Notes under the pieces: generated by a model
Databases searched by the model: none
What the model saw: the letters and a program-made list of their open reading frames with translations, nothing else
Told to the model about the DNA's origin: nothing
Shown: positions 28,860 to 38,028 of the stretch, in pieces
How positions within the stretch are numbered: position 1 is the stretch's first letter
Layout: each line of letters opens with the position of its first letter
Translations under genes and position numbers: made by a program
Source: Bradyrhizobium lablabi
Lineage (GTDB): Bacteria > Pseudomonadota > Alphaproteobacteria > Rhizobiales > Xanthobacteraceae
NCBI RefSeq assembly: GCF_001440475.1
Contig: NZ_LLYB01000034.1
Coordinates: 17,478-81,477 of the forward strand
Reading direction: 5' to 3'
DNA: 64,000 nucleotides

Positions 28860-29827
28860 ATGAACCGCTACTGCGTGCGCGCGACGTCAGAAAATATTTT
28901 CCGGTCCGCAGCGGATTTTTGCAGCGGACAGTTGCGCATGCGCGTGCGGTCGATGGGATCGATCTCGATATCCGTCCCGGAGAAACCCTTGGTCTGGTAG
29001 GAGAGTCCGGAAGCGGAAAATCGACGCTCGGTCGCATTCTGGTCGGGCTGATGACGCCAAGTGCCGGTGAGCTATCGTTTGAAGGCCGGGAGATCGCCGG
29101 GCTCGGCGGCTCGGACTTGCGACGTTCCCGGCGACAGTTGCAGTTTATCTTTCAGGATCCGAATGGGTCGCTTGACCCACGCATGCGCGTTGGCGAGATC
29201 ATCGGCGAAGGCCTCCATGCTCAAGGTGCTGAGCGCGATGTACGGAACAAGCTGGTAAACGAAATGCTCGACAAGGTCGGGCTGCGACGTGAGGCAGCGC
29301 AGCGCTATCCCCATGAACTGTCGGGCGGCCAACGCCAGCGCATCGGGATCGCCCGGGCTCTGGTGCTGCAGCCGAAACTGGTGGTCGCCGATGAACCTGT
29401 CTCCGCTCTCGATGTCTCGATCCAGTCGCAGGTGTTGAACCTGCTGGTCGAGCTGAAGCGTGAGCTGAACCTGACCTACGTGTTCGTGTCGCACAATCTT
29501 GCGGCGGTAAACTATGTCAGCGACCGCATCGCCGTCATGTATCTTGGCAAGTTCGTTGAACTCGCATCGACCGAGCAGCTTCGCCGTGCGCCCCTTCATC
29601 CCTATACACGGGCGCTGTTTTCTGCCGTCCCGGAACCAATTCCCGGTCGCCGCCGTCAGAGCGTGGTGTTGAAGGGCGAGCCTCCCAATCCGATCGATCC
29701 GCCCTCCGGATGTCGCTTCCGAACGCGCTGCCCTTTGGCGCGGGACGTCTGTGCGGAGCGTGAGCCCGGCCTGACGCCGCGGCCCGGCGACGCGAATGAT
29801 CACCTTGTCGCCTGCCACTTCGCCTGA
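28856..29827 (+). CDS. ABC transporter ATPase, DppF type
   Basis: This 323-residue partner ATPase has Walker [25 protein letters not shown] and [13 protein letters not shown]-terminal extension with [15 protein letters not shown] is again typical. [22 protein letters not shown] at the N terminus is the DppF/OppF pattern. It heterodimerises with the upstream ATPase and ends the operon. A gap of 114 bp with nothing recognisable separates it from the convergent MFS gene. Confidence 0.93.
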   Translation: MNEPLLRARDVRKYFPVRSGFLQRTVAHARAVDGIDLDIRPGETLGLVGESGSGKSTLGRILVGLMTPSAGELSFEGREIAGLGGSDLRRSRRQLQFIFQDPNGSLDPRMRVGEIIGEGLHAQGAERDVRNKLVNEMLDKVGLRREAAQRYPHELSGGQRQRIGIARALVLQPKLVVADEPVSALDVSIQSQVLNLLVELKRELNLTYVFVSHNLAAVNYVSDRIAVMYLGKFVELASTEQLRRAPLHPYTRALFSAVPEPIPGRRRQSVVLKGEPPNPIDPPSGCRFRTRCPLARDVCAEREPGLTPRPGDANDHLVACHFA

Positions 29828-29941
29828 GTGCCTTGAGTAGCGCGCATTTGCCCCGATGAGCACTGCGTCGTCAGCGAACGCGAAATCCTATTGCACCGCC
29901 ACGCCCCAACCAGGGTAGGCTTCATGGGAGGAGGCCGTAAC

Positions 29942-31678
29942 TCAGTTGCAGATCATTCTGCCTCTCCGCGCAGCGACGTTCGGCGCATCGCCAGCGGGTT
30001 CTGAGGCGCGGGTGTCCGGCCTCGATTGGGCGTCGTCCGGTCGAGCGGAGTTTGGCGCGGGATGTCTCATGTCGGGGCTCCTCGATCCTGGGTGGTGCGC
30101 AGCGTGCATTTTCGCGTGCCGAGCCAATCCAATCTTGATGGTGACCAGGATGGGCGCGGCGATTACAAAGAGGAGCGCGACGGCATTGAACGCCGTGTCG
30201 AACGCGATCACGGTGGATTGACCGGTTACGGCCCTGCCAAGCAGGCTCGTGGCAGCCCTGCTGGCAGCCAAGGCGTCCATTCCCTTTGCAGTCAGCATGG
30301 CCGTCGTCGCCGCCAGCCGCTCGCTGACCGCCGGAACGCCTGCGGTGACGCTGGCGCCGAGGACTGCGACATTGCCGGTGACGTTATGGTCGATCAACGT
30401 CTGCAGTCCGGCGACGCCCATGAGACCGCCAAGCTGGCGGCCCGTATCGAAGAGGCCTATCCCGAACGCACGGTTGCGGTCGTTGAGTTCGCTGAAAGCG
30501 ATCAGGGTGATCGACAGAAACAGGAAGCCGAGGCCCAGGCCGCGCAACAGGATGGCCGCCATCATGTCGTCCGCGCCGCTTTCGCTGGTCGAGCCGGACA
30601 GCATCCACATCGCAACCATGATCATCAGGATGCCAAAGGGCACCGTGGCGACCGGAGGGACGCCGCGGACCTGCATGAGAAAGGCGGCTATCACGAGCGT
30701 GCAGATGAAAAACGCGCCGCTCGGCAGCAAGAGCTGGCCGGCGTCGGTCGGCGTGAACGCGAGAACGGATACGGCAAACGACGGAATCAGGTATGCGCTG
30801 CCGAATAACGCGGCGCCGGCGACAAAGCTGACAATGAAGGCGAAGCAAAAATCCTCCGATTTGAACAGGGTGAAGTCGAGAAGGCCTTGGCCTTTCGCCG
30901 CCACTTGCTGGCCGAGAAATGCCAGCAGCGCGGCTGCGCCGATTGCCGTAAGCCAGAGGATACGAGGCTGCTCGAGCCAGAGCCATCGGCTGCCCTGGCT
31001 GAGGACATAGGTGAAGCAGAAAAGCGCAACTGAAATTAGTGAGAAGCCGATCCAGTCAAACGGACGGCGCTCGGTCGTGACGGGGCTCGGGCCGTCGGCG
31101 ATCACCAGCAATCCGGCAGCCGCCAGCGCCACCGGAACAACGCTGAAGAAAATCCATGTCCAGGACTGGCTGTCGATCAACCAGCCCTGGAGAGCCGGAG
31201 CGATCGTCGCGGGAGCGACGACTGACCCCATCGCAAACAGAGCCTGGAGGATCGGTTGGTGGGATCGCGGATAGGCGAGAAAGATGATGGCCTGTCCCCC
31301 GACAAGCAAGGCGCCGCCGGAGAAGCCCTGTATCATGCGGAGCGCGACCAGCAGGTCCAACCGGGCCGTAATGGCGGCGATGCCGCATGCCGTGCCCATG
31401 ATCAGCGTCGAGCCGATGATCAGGCTGCGCGGATTGATACGGCTCATCAGCCAGGGGGCGGTCATGAACCCGATCAGCTTCAGCGCGGTATATCCGATAT
31501 CGAGCCAGGCGAACTCGTCCGGTGTTGCGTAGGTGTCGCCGATGATATCGTTGCGCCCGAGCGACAGCACGGTGCTGGCGATCGCCTCGGTCAGGGCGGC
31601 AACCACAACGCCCGCGACGAGAAGGGAGCCCGTCGCCGGTCCAGCGTGGCTCGGCGTGGCGGCGACGGCCGTGGTCAT
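29942..31678 (-). CDS. MFS drug/solvent efflux transporter, DHA2 (EmrB/QacA) family
   Basis: This 578-residue inner-membrane protein has about 14 predicted helices, as expected for DHA2 exporters. Motifs include RMIQGFSGGALLVGG (motif C-like region after helix 4) and a hydrophilic C-terminal tail of about 60 residues rich in Pro, Arg, Ser and Ala. It starts by overlapping the stop of the HlyD-type gene (ATGA), so it forms a tripartite pump with it. The outer-membrane channel is not in the window. The operon links it to acetoacetate/3-hydroxybutyrate enzymes. Confidence 0.9.
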   Translation of the reverse strand: MTTAVAATPSHAGPATGSLLVAGVVVAALTEAIASTVLSLGRNDIIGDTYATPDEFAWLDIGYTALKLIGFMTAPWLMSRINPRSLIIGSTLIMGTACGIAAITARLDLLVALRMIQGFSGGALLVGGQAIIFLAYPRSHQPILQALFAMGSVVAPATIAPALQGWLIDSQSWTWIFFSVVPVALAAAGLLVIADGPSPVTTERRPFDWIGFSLISVALFCFTYVLSQGSRWLWLEQPRILWLTAIGAAALLAFLGQQVAAKGQGLLDFTLFKSEDFCFAFIVSFVAGAALFGSAYLIPSFAVSVLAFTPTDAGQLLLPSGAFFICTLVIAAFLMQVRGVPPVATVPFGILMIMVAMWMLSGSTSESGADDMMAAILLRGLGLGFLFLSITLIAFSELNDRNRAFGIGLFDTGRQLGGLMGVAGLQTLIDHNVTGNVAVLGASVTAGVPAVSERLAATTAMLTAKGMDALAASRAATSLLGRAVTGQSTVIAFDTAFNAVALLFVIAAPILVTIKIGLARHAKMHAAHHPGSRSPDMRHPAPNSARPDDAQSRPDTRASEPAGDAPNVAARRGRMICN

Positions 31679-32715
31679 GAGCCGCTCCCGAGGTCAATTT
31701 CGACACGCGCGGACAGTCCGGGCACGAGGCGGCCAGGCAATGGATTGCCGGAAAACCGGATCTTCACCGGCACGCGTTGAACGACGCGAATGAAATTGCC
31801 AGTCGCATTGTCCACCGGCAGCAGGCTGAAGGCAGACCCGCTGCCGGGCGCAAAGCTGTCGACCACACCTTCAAGCGCCTTGTTCGGATAGCCGTCGACG
31901 GTGATGCGGGCGCGCTGACCAGGCCGGATATGCTCGATCTGGGTTTCCTTGAAATTGGCGACCACCCACACGTCGTTCACCGGCACGATATCAATCAGGG
32001 AGGCGCCCGGCGCGACAAGCCGGCCGACGCGGACCTGGCGGTTGCCGATGACGCCGTTGACGGGTGCATGCACGATGGTGTTGTCGACGTCGATCTGGGC
32101 GAGATCGCGCGCGGCCGTTGCCTGCGCCAGGGCGGCGACGGCAGCCTCGCGCTGGGTGGCAAGCACGGCGATACGTTGCTGCTGAGCCTCTATCGTCGCC
32201 GACGCCGCCGATACGCCGGCCTCCGCTCTCGCCAGCGCGGCGTCGCTTTCGTCGACCTGGGCCTGGCTGACCGCGCTGGTGCGGATCAGTTCACGACGGC
32301 GATCGGAGGCCTTGGTCGCCAGGATCATTTCAGCAACGTTCGAGCGTTTTTGGGCCTCGGCCTGCCGAATTACGGCATGCTGAAGTTGGATGTCGGCATC
32401 GACATTGGTGAGGCGAGCGCGCGCAGCATCGACATTGGCCACGGCTTGCGCAAGCCGTGCGCGATAGTCCCGATCGTCGATCCGGAACAGGACGTCCCCC
32501 GCTTTGACGGTCTGGTTGTCCTCAACCTCAACGACCGTGACATAGCCAGCAACTTTTGGCGCGAGCGAGGTCACGTCTCCCCGGAGATAGGCGTTATCGG
32601 TCGATGTCTCGCCGCTGGAATGAACCCAGGTCCATCCGGCAGCGACGAGCGTCACCGCGCCGAGGCACAGCAGCAGGCCGATCATCTTTCTCTTTTTCGG
32701 TGAAGAGTTACTCAT
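31675..32715 (-). CDS. HlyD/EmrA-type membrane fusion protein
   Basis: This 346-residue periplasmic adaptor is anchored by one N-terminal helix (about 10-30). TDNAYLRGDVTSLAPKVAGYV is the standard start of EmrA-like barrels, followed by a biotinyl-lipoyl-like half, an alpha-helical hairpin rich in Ala and Gln (about 85-190) and the second half with VKIRFSGN near the end. It bridges the MFS transporter to an outer-membrane channel. It lies 9 bp after the dehydrogenase gene and overlaps the MFS gene by 4 bp. Confidence 0.92.
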   Translation of the reverse strand: MSNSSPKKRKMIGLLLCLGAVTLVAAGWTWVHSSGETSTDNAYLRGDVTSLAPKVAGYVTVVEVEDNQTVKAGDVLFRIDDRDYRARLAQAVANVDAARARLTNVDADIQLQHAVIRQAEAQKRSNVAEMILATKASDRRRELIRTSAVSQAQVDESDAALARAEAGVSAASATIEAQQQRIAVLATQREAAVAALAQATAARDLAQIDVDNTIVHAPVNGVIGNRQVRVGRLVAPGASLIDIVPVNDVWVVANFKETQIEHIRPGQRARITVDGYPNKALEGVVDSFAPGSGSAFSLLPVDNATGNFIRVVQRVPVKIRFSGNPLPGRLVPGLSARVEIDLGSGS

Positions 32716-32724
32716 TGGCTTTGC

Positions 32725-33507
32725 CTACCGCGCGGTCCAGCCGCCATCGACGGAGACTGTGGTGCCCGTGATCTGATCCGCCGCGCCGGAGCACAGGAAC
32801 GCAACGGTGCCACCAAGCTGCTCCGGCGAGGCAAACTCAAGGGATGGCTGTTTCTCGGCGAGAAGTTCCTCGGTGGCTTCCTTCTGACTGATGCCGCGTT
32901 GCGCGGCGATATCGCCAATCTGTTTTTCGACCAGGGGCGTCCGCACCCAACCAGGGCACACGGCATTGCAGGTGACGCCGCTTCCGGCCGTCTCGAGGCC
33001 GACCACCTTGGTCAGGCCGACCAGCCCGTGCTTGGCCGCGACATAAGCTGCCTTGTGGGTGGAGGCGACAAGGCCGTGTGTGGAGGCGATGTTGACGATC
33101 CGTCCCCAGCGCTGCTTTTTCATCTGGGGCACCGCGGCGGCAATGCCGTGGAATGCGGCCGACAGATTGATGCTGAGGATTGCATCCCACTTGGCAGCCG
33201 GGAATTCCTCCACCGGCGCGGTGAACTGGATGCCGGCATTATTCACCAGGATGTCGAGGCGTCCGAATTTATCGACCGTGGCGGCGATCAATCCGCGCAC
33301 GGCTTCTCCCTTGGACATATCCGCGCCATCGTACACGGCGCGCACGCCATGGTCGCGCTCGATCCCGCGGCGGATCGCCTCGATCTCGCCGGCATCGCCA
33401 AAGCCGTTCAACACCAGATCGGCGCCGGCCCTCGCCAGCTCCCTGGCGATTCCGAGCCCAATGCCGCTGGTCGATCCGGTGACGATGGCTACCTTGCCTT
33501 TCAACAT
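32725..33507 (-). CDS. bdhA: 3-hydroxybutyrate dehydrogenase (SDR)
   Basis: This 260-residue SDR matches D-beta-hydroxybutyrate dehydrogenases: TGSTSGIGLGIAREL, NNAGIQF, the catalytic Ser in NIASTHG and Tyr/Lys in YVAAKHG. The TPLVEKQIGDIA segment and the insert before it are typical of BDH. It interconverts 3-hydroxybutyrate and acetoacetate with NAD. The ATG at 33507 is the start that fits the family; in-frame sequence further up overlaps the patatin gene. It is followed 9 bp later by the HlyD gene. Confidence 0.9.
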   Translation of the reverse strand: MLKGKVAIVTGSTSGIGLGIARELARAGADLVLNGFGDAGEIEAIRRGIERDHGVRAVYDGADMSKGEAVRGLIAATVDKFGRLDILVNNAGIQFTAPVEEFPAAKWDAILSINLSAAFHGIAAAVPQMKKQRWGRIVNIASTHGLVASTHKAAYVAAKHGLVGLTKVVGLETAGSGVTCNAVCPGWVRTPLVEKQIGDIAAQRGISQKEATEELLAEKQPSLEFASPEQLGGTVAFLCSGAADQITGTTVSVDGGWTAR

Positions 33508-33550
33508 GGGAATTCCTTTCGATGCTTCGAGAAATGAAATCTGCCGCAGT

Positions 33551-34729
33551 TCATTCCGGGCGATGGATGTCATGCGTGACGATGCCGACTTCGGGAGCCG
33601 GCGGATCCAGCCGCCGCGGATCGGCCAGCGTGCGGCGGATGTCTTCCAGTCCGCTCTGCCAATGCGCACGCATCGCGCTCAGCCCGAACTCGTAGTCCCT
33701 TGAATGGCCCTCATAGACCTTGGACTGATAGATCAGGTGAATGATGTTGTAGGAGCGATGGCGGGCGAGGTCCGAGATCGCGCAGAGTTCCGGATCGCTC
33801 TTTGCGCTCGCCGGCAGCTTCTCGAGCGTCCGTTGCAATGCCTGACGCATTTTCTGCATCCGCAGTGCCTGGTCGGTGACGGCGCGCGTGCGGCTTGAAT
33901 ACTGGATGTCCTTCTGCCGGCTCGACACCTCCATCAAGTCGTAGGGAACGCGGCCCCTGGCCGACCACAGATCGATCTGGAATGTCAGCGTATCGCGAGG
34001 CTCGCCCGATAGTACGCGGGAGAGAGGCGTGTTCGAAACGACGCCGCCATCCCAATAGTGTTCGCCCTCGATTTCGACGGCGGGGAATCCCGGTGGCAGC
34101 GCGCCGGAAGCCATGAAATGCTTTGGCCCCAGCCGGCGCTCAGCGGTGTCGAAATAGGTCAGGTTGCCAGTGCGGACGTTGACCGCGCCGACGCTGACGC
34201 GCACCTCGCCCGAGTTCAACCGATCGAAGTCGACGAGCCGCTCCAGCGTCTGGTGCAACGGAGCCGTGTCGTAGAAGCTGGTCGCGGCGTCGCCCGAGAA
34301 TGGCGACCAGAGCGGCGAGGGGAAGCGCGGCTTGAAGAAGCCGGATTGGCCCTGGACCAGGGCTTTCGCCGCCGCCAGCGCGTTACGCACCGAGCTGATG
34401 TCGAACGCGAAGGGCAGGGCATTGGCCAGCCCTTCGCCGGCGGGCCACTCTATCGAAAAGGCACAGATGGTCTCCCAGAACTCGCGCAGCCGCGCGACGC
34501 GCTCGGCTTCGGGCGAACCCGCGATGATGGCGGCGTTGAGTGCGCCGATCGAGATTCCGGCCAGCCAGTTTGGCCGGATGCCGGCCTCGTGCAGGCCCTC
34601 ATAAACGCCGGCCTGGTAGGCGCCAAGCGCGCCGCCGCCTTGCAGCACCAGCGCGACGACATCATAAGGCAGCGCCTTGTTGTGCGGCTGGGGCACAGGG
34701 CCAGTCTGCTCGCGTATTACGTTCAGCAT
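33551..34729 (-). CDS. Patatin-like phospholipase/esterase
   Basis: This 392-residue patatin-fold hydrolase has the oxyanion loop LQGGGALGAYQAG, the nucleophile elbow GISIGALNAA and the dyad Asp in YWDGGVVSNTPL. The ATG at 34729 is preceded by AAGGAG at 8 nt; an ATG 18 bp earlier lacks this. Patatin proteins act on lipids, and some are linked to polyhydroxybutyrate granules. Position between acetoacetate decarboxylase and 3-hydroxybutyrate dehydrogenase suggests a role in supplying hydroxyacids, but this is inference. Confidence 0.9.
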   Translation of the reverse strand: MLNVIREQTGPVPQPHNKALPYDVVALVLQGGGALGAYQAGVYEGLHEAGIRPNWLAGISIGALNAAIIAGSPEAERVARLREFWETICAFSIEWPAGEGLANALPFAFDISSVRNALAAAKALVQGQSGFFKPRFPSPLWSPFSGDAATSFYDTAPLHQTLERLVDFDRLNSGEVRVSVGAVNVRTGNLTYFDTAERRLGPKHFMASGALPPGFPAVEIEGEHYWDGGVVSNTPLSRVLSGEPRDTLTFQIDLWSARGRVPYDLMEVSSRQKDIQYSSRTRAVTDQALRMQKMRQALQRTLEKLPASAKSDPELCAISDLARHRSYNIIHLIYQSKVYEGHSRDYEFGLSAMRAHWQSGLEDIRRTLADPRRLDPPAPEVGIVTHDIHRPE

Positions 34730-34761
34730 TGCCAATACTCCTTGCATTGCGGCTGATCCGG

Positions 34762-35562
34762 TCAGCCGGCATTCGCTTCGATCAGGATTTCGGACCCGGA
34801 GCCGCGTCGCCGCACAGCTACGTTCGGGGCCAGATAGTCGTGGACCACCGTGCCAAGCCCGAGCGTCAGGTCGGCAACGACGTGTTTTGCCGACAGCACC
34901 TGAAGGACCGGCAGCTCAGCGACGGGGGCCAGCGCATGGGAGAAGAGATCCAGAGCGGCCGGCCCGGTCCACGCGCCTTTCACCGTGATGTCTTCGAGAT
35001 GGAAGCGCACCAGCTCGCAGATACGCGGCGTGCCGTCGACATGCGGGATCACCTTGAGCAGGAAGTTCGGTCCGGCGAGCTTCCCGGCTTCGGCAGCGGC
35101 GTCGAGCGCGCGGTGCTTGTAGCCCATGGTGCCGGTCGCGATGCGGACCGAGCCGTAGTTCAAGGTGCCGACAAGCGTGTCGGTCTCGACCTTGAGCTTG
35201 GGCTCCGCAAGCTTCTTGGGAAAGCCCCACAGCTCGCGCCCGCCTGCGATGGGCGGATGGTCGTTGAGAAACATCTGGTGGACGAAGCTTCCGCGCTCGC
35301 CCTGATAGGACACCGGAATGACCTGGCCGCTTTCGGTGTAGTCGCCGAAGCCGGTGGAGTCGGGCATGCGGATGAATTCGTAATTCACAACGGGCTCGGC
35401 GACCGCCAGCGGCTCCGGCACGATGCGGCGCAACGCTTCGGGATCGGTCCGGTACTGGATGATGAAGTATTCGCGGTTGACGAAGCGATAGGGGCCGGCG
35501 GGAAAGGCCGGGTTCGTCAGCGGCATAGCGAACGCGCTCGCGCGCACAGTCTCGTGTTTCAT
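34762..35562 (-). CDS. adc: Acetoacetate decarboxylase
   Basis: This 266-residue protein matches acetoacetate decarboxylase, which converts acetoacetate to acetone and CO2 through a Schiff-base Lys. The active-site segment is [17 protein letters not shown], with the Glu and the Lys pair that tunes the nucleophile. RIVPEPL and YRFVNREYF at the N terminus are family features. GGAG precedes the ATG by about 9 nt. It leads a tight leftward block with patatin (14-bp gap), 3-hydroxybutyrate dehydrogenase and the EmrAB-like pump. Confidence 0.9.
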   Translation of the reverse strand: MKHETVRASAFAMPLTNPAFPAGPYRFVNREYFIIQYRTDPEALRRIVPEPLAVAEPVVNYEFIRMPDSTGFGDYTESGQVIPVSYQGERGSFVHQMFLNDHPPIAGGRELWGFPKKLAEPKLKVETDTLVGTLNYGSVRIATGTMGYKHRALDAAAEAGKLAGPNFLLKVIPHVDGTPRICELVRFHLEDITVKGAWTGPAALDLFSHALAPVAELPVLQVLSAKHVVADLTLGLGTVVHDYLAPNVAVRRRGSGSEILIEANAG

Positions 35563-35596
35563 GGGTCGTCGGGCTCCAGATTGATGCGAGATGAGC

Positions 35597-35626
35597 GGGC
35601 CGCGCTTCGACGCGCGAGGCGCGGCC
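35597..35626. terminator. GC-rich hairpin after the MBL hydrolase gene
   Basis: GGCCGCGCTTC at about 35598-35608 pairs with GAGGCGCGGCC at 35616-35626, with one G-T-type mismatch. It lies 27 bp past the stop of the leftward MBL gene and before adc. The arm GGGCCGCGCTTC is repeated exactly at 36658-36669. It may end or attenuate transcription; no T-run follows. Confidence 0.5.
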
Positions 35627-35652
35627 GGTGTCGCGTGAGGCTACACAAGCGA

Positions 35653-36588
35653 TCAGTAATCCCAGGTGACCGGTACCCAGCGAAACACGTCGCCGGTGAC
35701 CGCCACCCGGCCGACAGATGGGAACGGCAGGTGAGTGGCCACCAGCAACTCGCCGGTCGCCGCCAGCTCCCGCAACAGCCGGCCCCGAACGCGGGCCGCT
35801 TCCTCGGGATCGTGTTCGAAGCCGTTGTGCCAGTCGGGGTTCTCGAACCCGACCGTGAACACGGCGTCGCCGGCGAATGTCAGCCGCTCGCCGACGGACG
35901 TCAGGCGAACCACGCTGTGCCCAGGGGTGTGGCCGCCGGTGCGAGTGACGACCACCCCTGGCGCCACCTCGTGCTTCTCCTCGAACAGCCGCAACTGGCT
36001 TCGGTACTCGTTCAAGAACCGATTGGCGGTCGCCCGAAGCGCGTCCGGGAATCCCGGCGGCATGGCGGTTTGGGAAAAATCGGGCAACGCCCAGAACTCA
36101 GCCTCGGCGGCCGCAACGTGAATCCGTAGGTCCGGACGCAACCGCTCCTTCACGCCGTCGACGAGCAGCCCGCCAATGTGGTCCATGTGCATGTGGGTCA
36201 GCACCACGTCGGTCACGGATCCAAGATCGATGCCGGCGGCCTCCAGCCGCTGGACCGTCCGCCCGGCCTTCGGCAAGTTCGGGTTCACCCCCAGCCCAGC
36301 GTCGATGAGGATGGTCTTTCCGCCGCTACGCACCACGACCACGTTCAGCGGCCAATCGATCATTTCCGGCGGCAGGAACATGTCCTCCAGCCAAGCCGCC
36401 CGGACGGCCGGGTCGGTGTCGTGTGCCAACATCTTGGTTGGCAGCGATAGCACCCCATCGCTGATCACCAGCACGTCTATCTCGCCGACCCGCACCGCGT
36501 AGCGCGACGGAACAAGCTCGTCGTGTCCCGGTCGATCGAAGTGTGAAGCGTTGTCCAGGCTCATGTGTGCGGCGTTGTCCAGGCTCAT
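35653..36588 (-). CDS. MBL-fold metallohydrolase
   Basis: This 311-residue metallo-beta-lactamase-fold protein has the metal motif THMHMDHIGG, a second His in TGGHTPGHS, the Asp in TFAGDAVF and a final His in ATHLPFP. This pattern suits lactonases, thioesterases and related hydrolases. The ATG at 36588 follows AGGAGG closely. A perfect-frame 24-bp tandem duplication creates a second ATG and repeats MSLDNAAH/MSLDNASH at the N terminus. It lies between an NDH-2-like gene and adc. No secretion signal is seen; the substrate is unknown. Confidence 0.87.
   Translation of the reverse strand: MSLDNAAHMSLDNASHFDRPGHDELVPSRYAVRVGEIDVLVISDGVLSLPTKMLAHDTDPAVRAAWLEDMFLPPEMIDWPLNVVVVRSGGKTILIDAGLGVNPNLPKAGRTVQRLEAAGIDLGSVTDVVLTHMHMDHIGGLLVDGVKERLRPDLRIHVAAAEAEFWALPDFSQTAMPPGFPDALRATANRFLNEYRSQLRLFEEKHEVAPGVVVTRTGGHTPGHSVVRLTSVGERLTFAGDAVFTVGFENPDWHNGFEHDPEEAARVRGRLLRELAATGELLVATHLPFPSVGRVAVTGDVFRWVPVTWDY
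36541..36588. repeat. 24-bp in-frame tandem duplication at the MBL gene start
   Basis: Two 24-bp units, 36541-36564 and 36565-36588, differ at only two bases. Each encodes MSLDNAxH on the minus strand, including an ATG. Only the outer ATG has AGGAGG upstream. It adds eight residues ahead of the presumed original start. Confidence 0.85.
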
Positions 36589-36657
36589 GTTTGCCTCCTG
36601 CTGAGTGTTGCGGATCATCTGATTCATCTTTGAAAGCTCCTGGGCTCGATCTTCGGC

Positions 36658-36688
36658 GGGCCGCGCTTCGGCGGAGGAAGCGCGGCCC
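36658..36688. terminator. Perfect 12-bp hairpin after the NDH-2-like gene
   Basis: GGGCCGCGCTTC at 36658-36669 and GAAGCGCGGCCC at 36677-36688 form a perfect stem with a 7-nt loop, 17 bp beyond the leftward oxidoreductase stop. No T-run follows. The same arm recurs at 35597, so these hairpins flank the MBL gene. Confidence 0.6.
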
Positions 36689-36704
36689 ATATCGCTTGAG
36701 GCGT

Positions 36705-37910
36705 CTACACCTTGGTCACATTTTCCGGATCGGCCGAGGCGAGCGCGGCGGCACGCTCGGCGCGTGGCGGGTAGATCCACACGGTGTTGATCTCCTGCTT
36801 GGTCTTCTTCGCGACGTCACCGACCATCTCCACCTTACGGTCCCAGCCGCGCGTGAAGAGGGCGCCGGCTTCGCCAAGGTCGAGACAAGTGACGTAGCCC
36901 TTCTGGTGATACGGCTTGGTCGGTACGCCCAGGAGTTCGGCGGCGGCATTGTTGCCAGCGAAGGCGCCCATGCGCGTGGCGTGCTGGCACGACATCAGCG
37001 CGTAGTTGCCTTCATCGTCGCATGCGGCTCGTGCGGCATCGCCGGTGGCGAAGACACCCGGCACCGTCGGTACGCGCAAGTCGCGGTCGACAAGCAGGCG
37101 GCCGAAATTGTCGCGCTCGGCAGGGATCTGCTGCGTCAAGGGGGCGGCGCGAATTCCGGCCGCCCAGACCACGGTCTCGGTTTCGATGTGTTCGCCGTTG
37201 GATAGGGTGACGCCGGATTTGTCGAGCGAGGCGACGCCGGCCCCGAGCCGGATCTCCACGCCGAGCTTGCGCATGGCTTCCTCGATGACTGGGCGGGGGC
37301 CTTCGCCCATGTCGGGAGCGATCGCGCCGTTGCGGTCGACGATGATCACGCGCGTCTTGGCGTCCTTGCCGAAGATTTCGCGTAAGCGCGATGGCATCTC
37401 GGTGGCCGCTTCGATACCCGTGAAACCGCCGCCGGCGACGACGACCGTGTCGCGCCCGTTCACGGCCGGTCGGCCAGCCAGGCTGTGCAGATGCTTGTCG
37501 AGCGCGATCGCGTCATCGAGCGAGTCGACGCTGAAGCTATGCTCGGCAAGGCCGGGAATGTTGGGGCGGAACAGCCGGCTGCCAGTGGCTACGACCAGCC
37601 GGTCGTAGGAGAGCGTTTTCCGCGTGCCCTTGGGTGTCGCGATCTGCACCGTCTGCGCCTTGGTGTCGATCGTCTCGGCGCTGCCCTGCACGTAGTCGAC
37701 ATCGATCGCCTTGAGCACGTCCAGCAGCGGCGCCGTCAGCGTTTCCGGCTTCGGCTCATAGAGCCGCGGGCGGACGACCAGCGTCGGCTCGGGCGCGATC
37801 AGTGCGATCTGGAGTTCTTCCGGCGAAACGCCCTGGATGTCGCGCAGGCGGGCGGCAGAAAGGGCGGCATACATGCCGGCGAAGCCGGCGCCAATGATGA
37901 TCAGTCGCAT
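36705..37910 (-). CDS. NDH-2-like FAD-dependent NAD(P)H oxidoreductase
   Basis: This 401-residue flavoprotein has an N-terminal FAD site (IIIGAGFAGMYAALSA), a central NAD site (VVAGGGFTGIEAATEM) and the second FAD motif VFATGDAARA. The layout is that of type II NADH:quinone dehydrogenases and related disulfide-reductase-fold enzymes; no redox CxxC is present. AGGAG precedes the ATG by 7 nt. It would pass electrons from NAD(P)H to quinone or a small acceptor at the inner membrane face. It belongs to the leftward run below the AraC regulator. Confidence 0.88.
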   Translation of the reverse strand: MRLIIIGAGFAGMYAALSAARLRDIQGVSPEELQIALIAPEPTLVVRPRLYEPKPETLTAPLLDVLKAIDVDYVQGSAETIDTKAQTVQIATPKGTRKTLSYDRLVVATGSRLFRPNIPGLAEHSFSVDSLDDAIALDKHLHSLAGRPAVNGRDTVVVAGGGFTGIEAATEMPSRLREIFGKDAKTRVIIVDRNGAIAPDMGEGPRPVIEEAMRKLGVEIRLGAGVASLDKSGVTLSNGEHIETETVVWAAGIRAAPLTQQIPAERDNFGRLLVDRDLRVPTVPGVFATGDAARAACDDEGNYALMSCQHATRMGAFAGNNAAAELLGVPTKPYHQKGYVTCLDLGEAGALFTRGWDRKVEMVGDVAKKTKQEINTVWIYPPRAERAAALASADPENVTKV

Positions 37911-38028
37911 GTGGTTTACTCCTGGGGTTGGATCTTCTAGGCACGTACGCGCGTCACCGCCGCCGCTGTGGGCGGCAGAGTCTTGCGATCGACGATGACG
38001 CGAACTTTGAAACGAGGACCGGCGGTCC

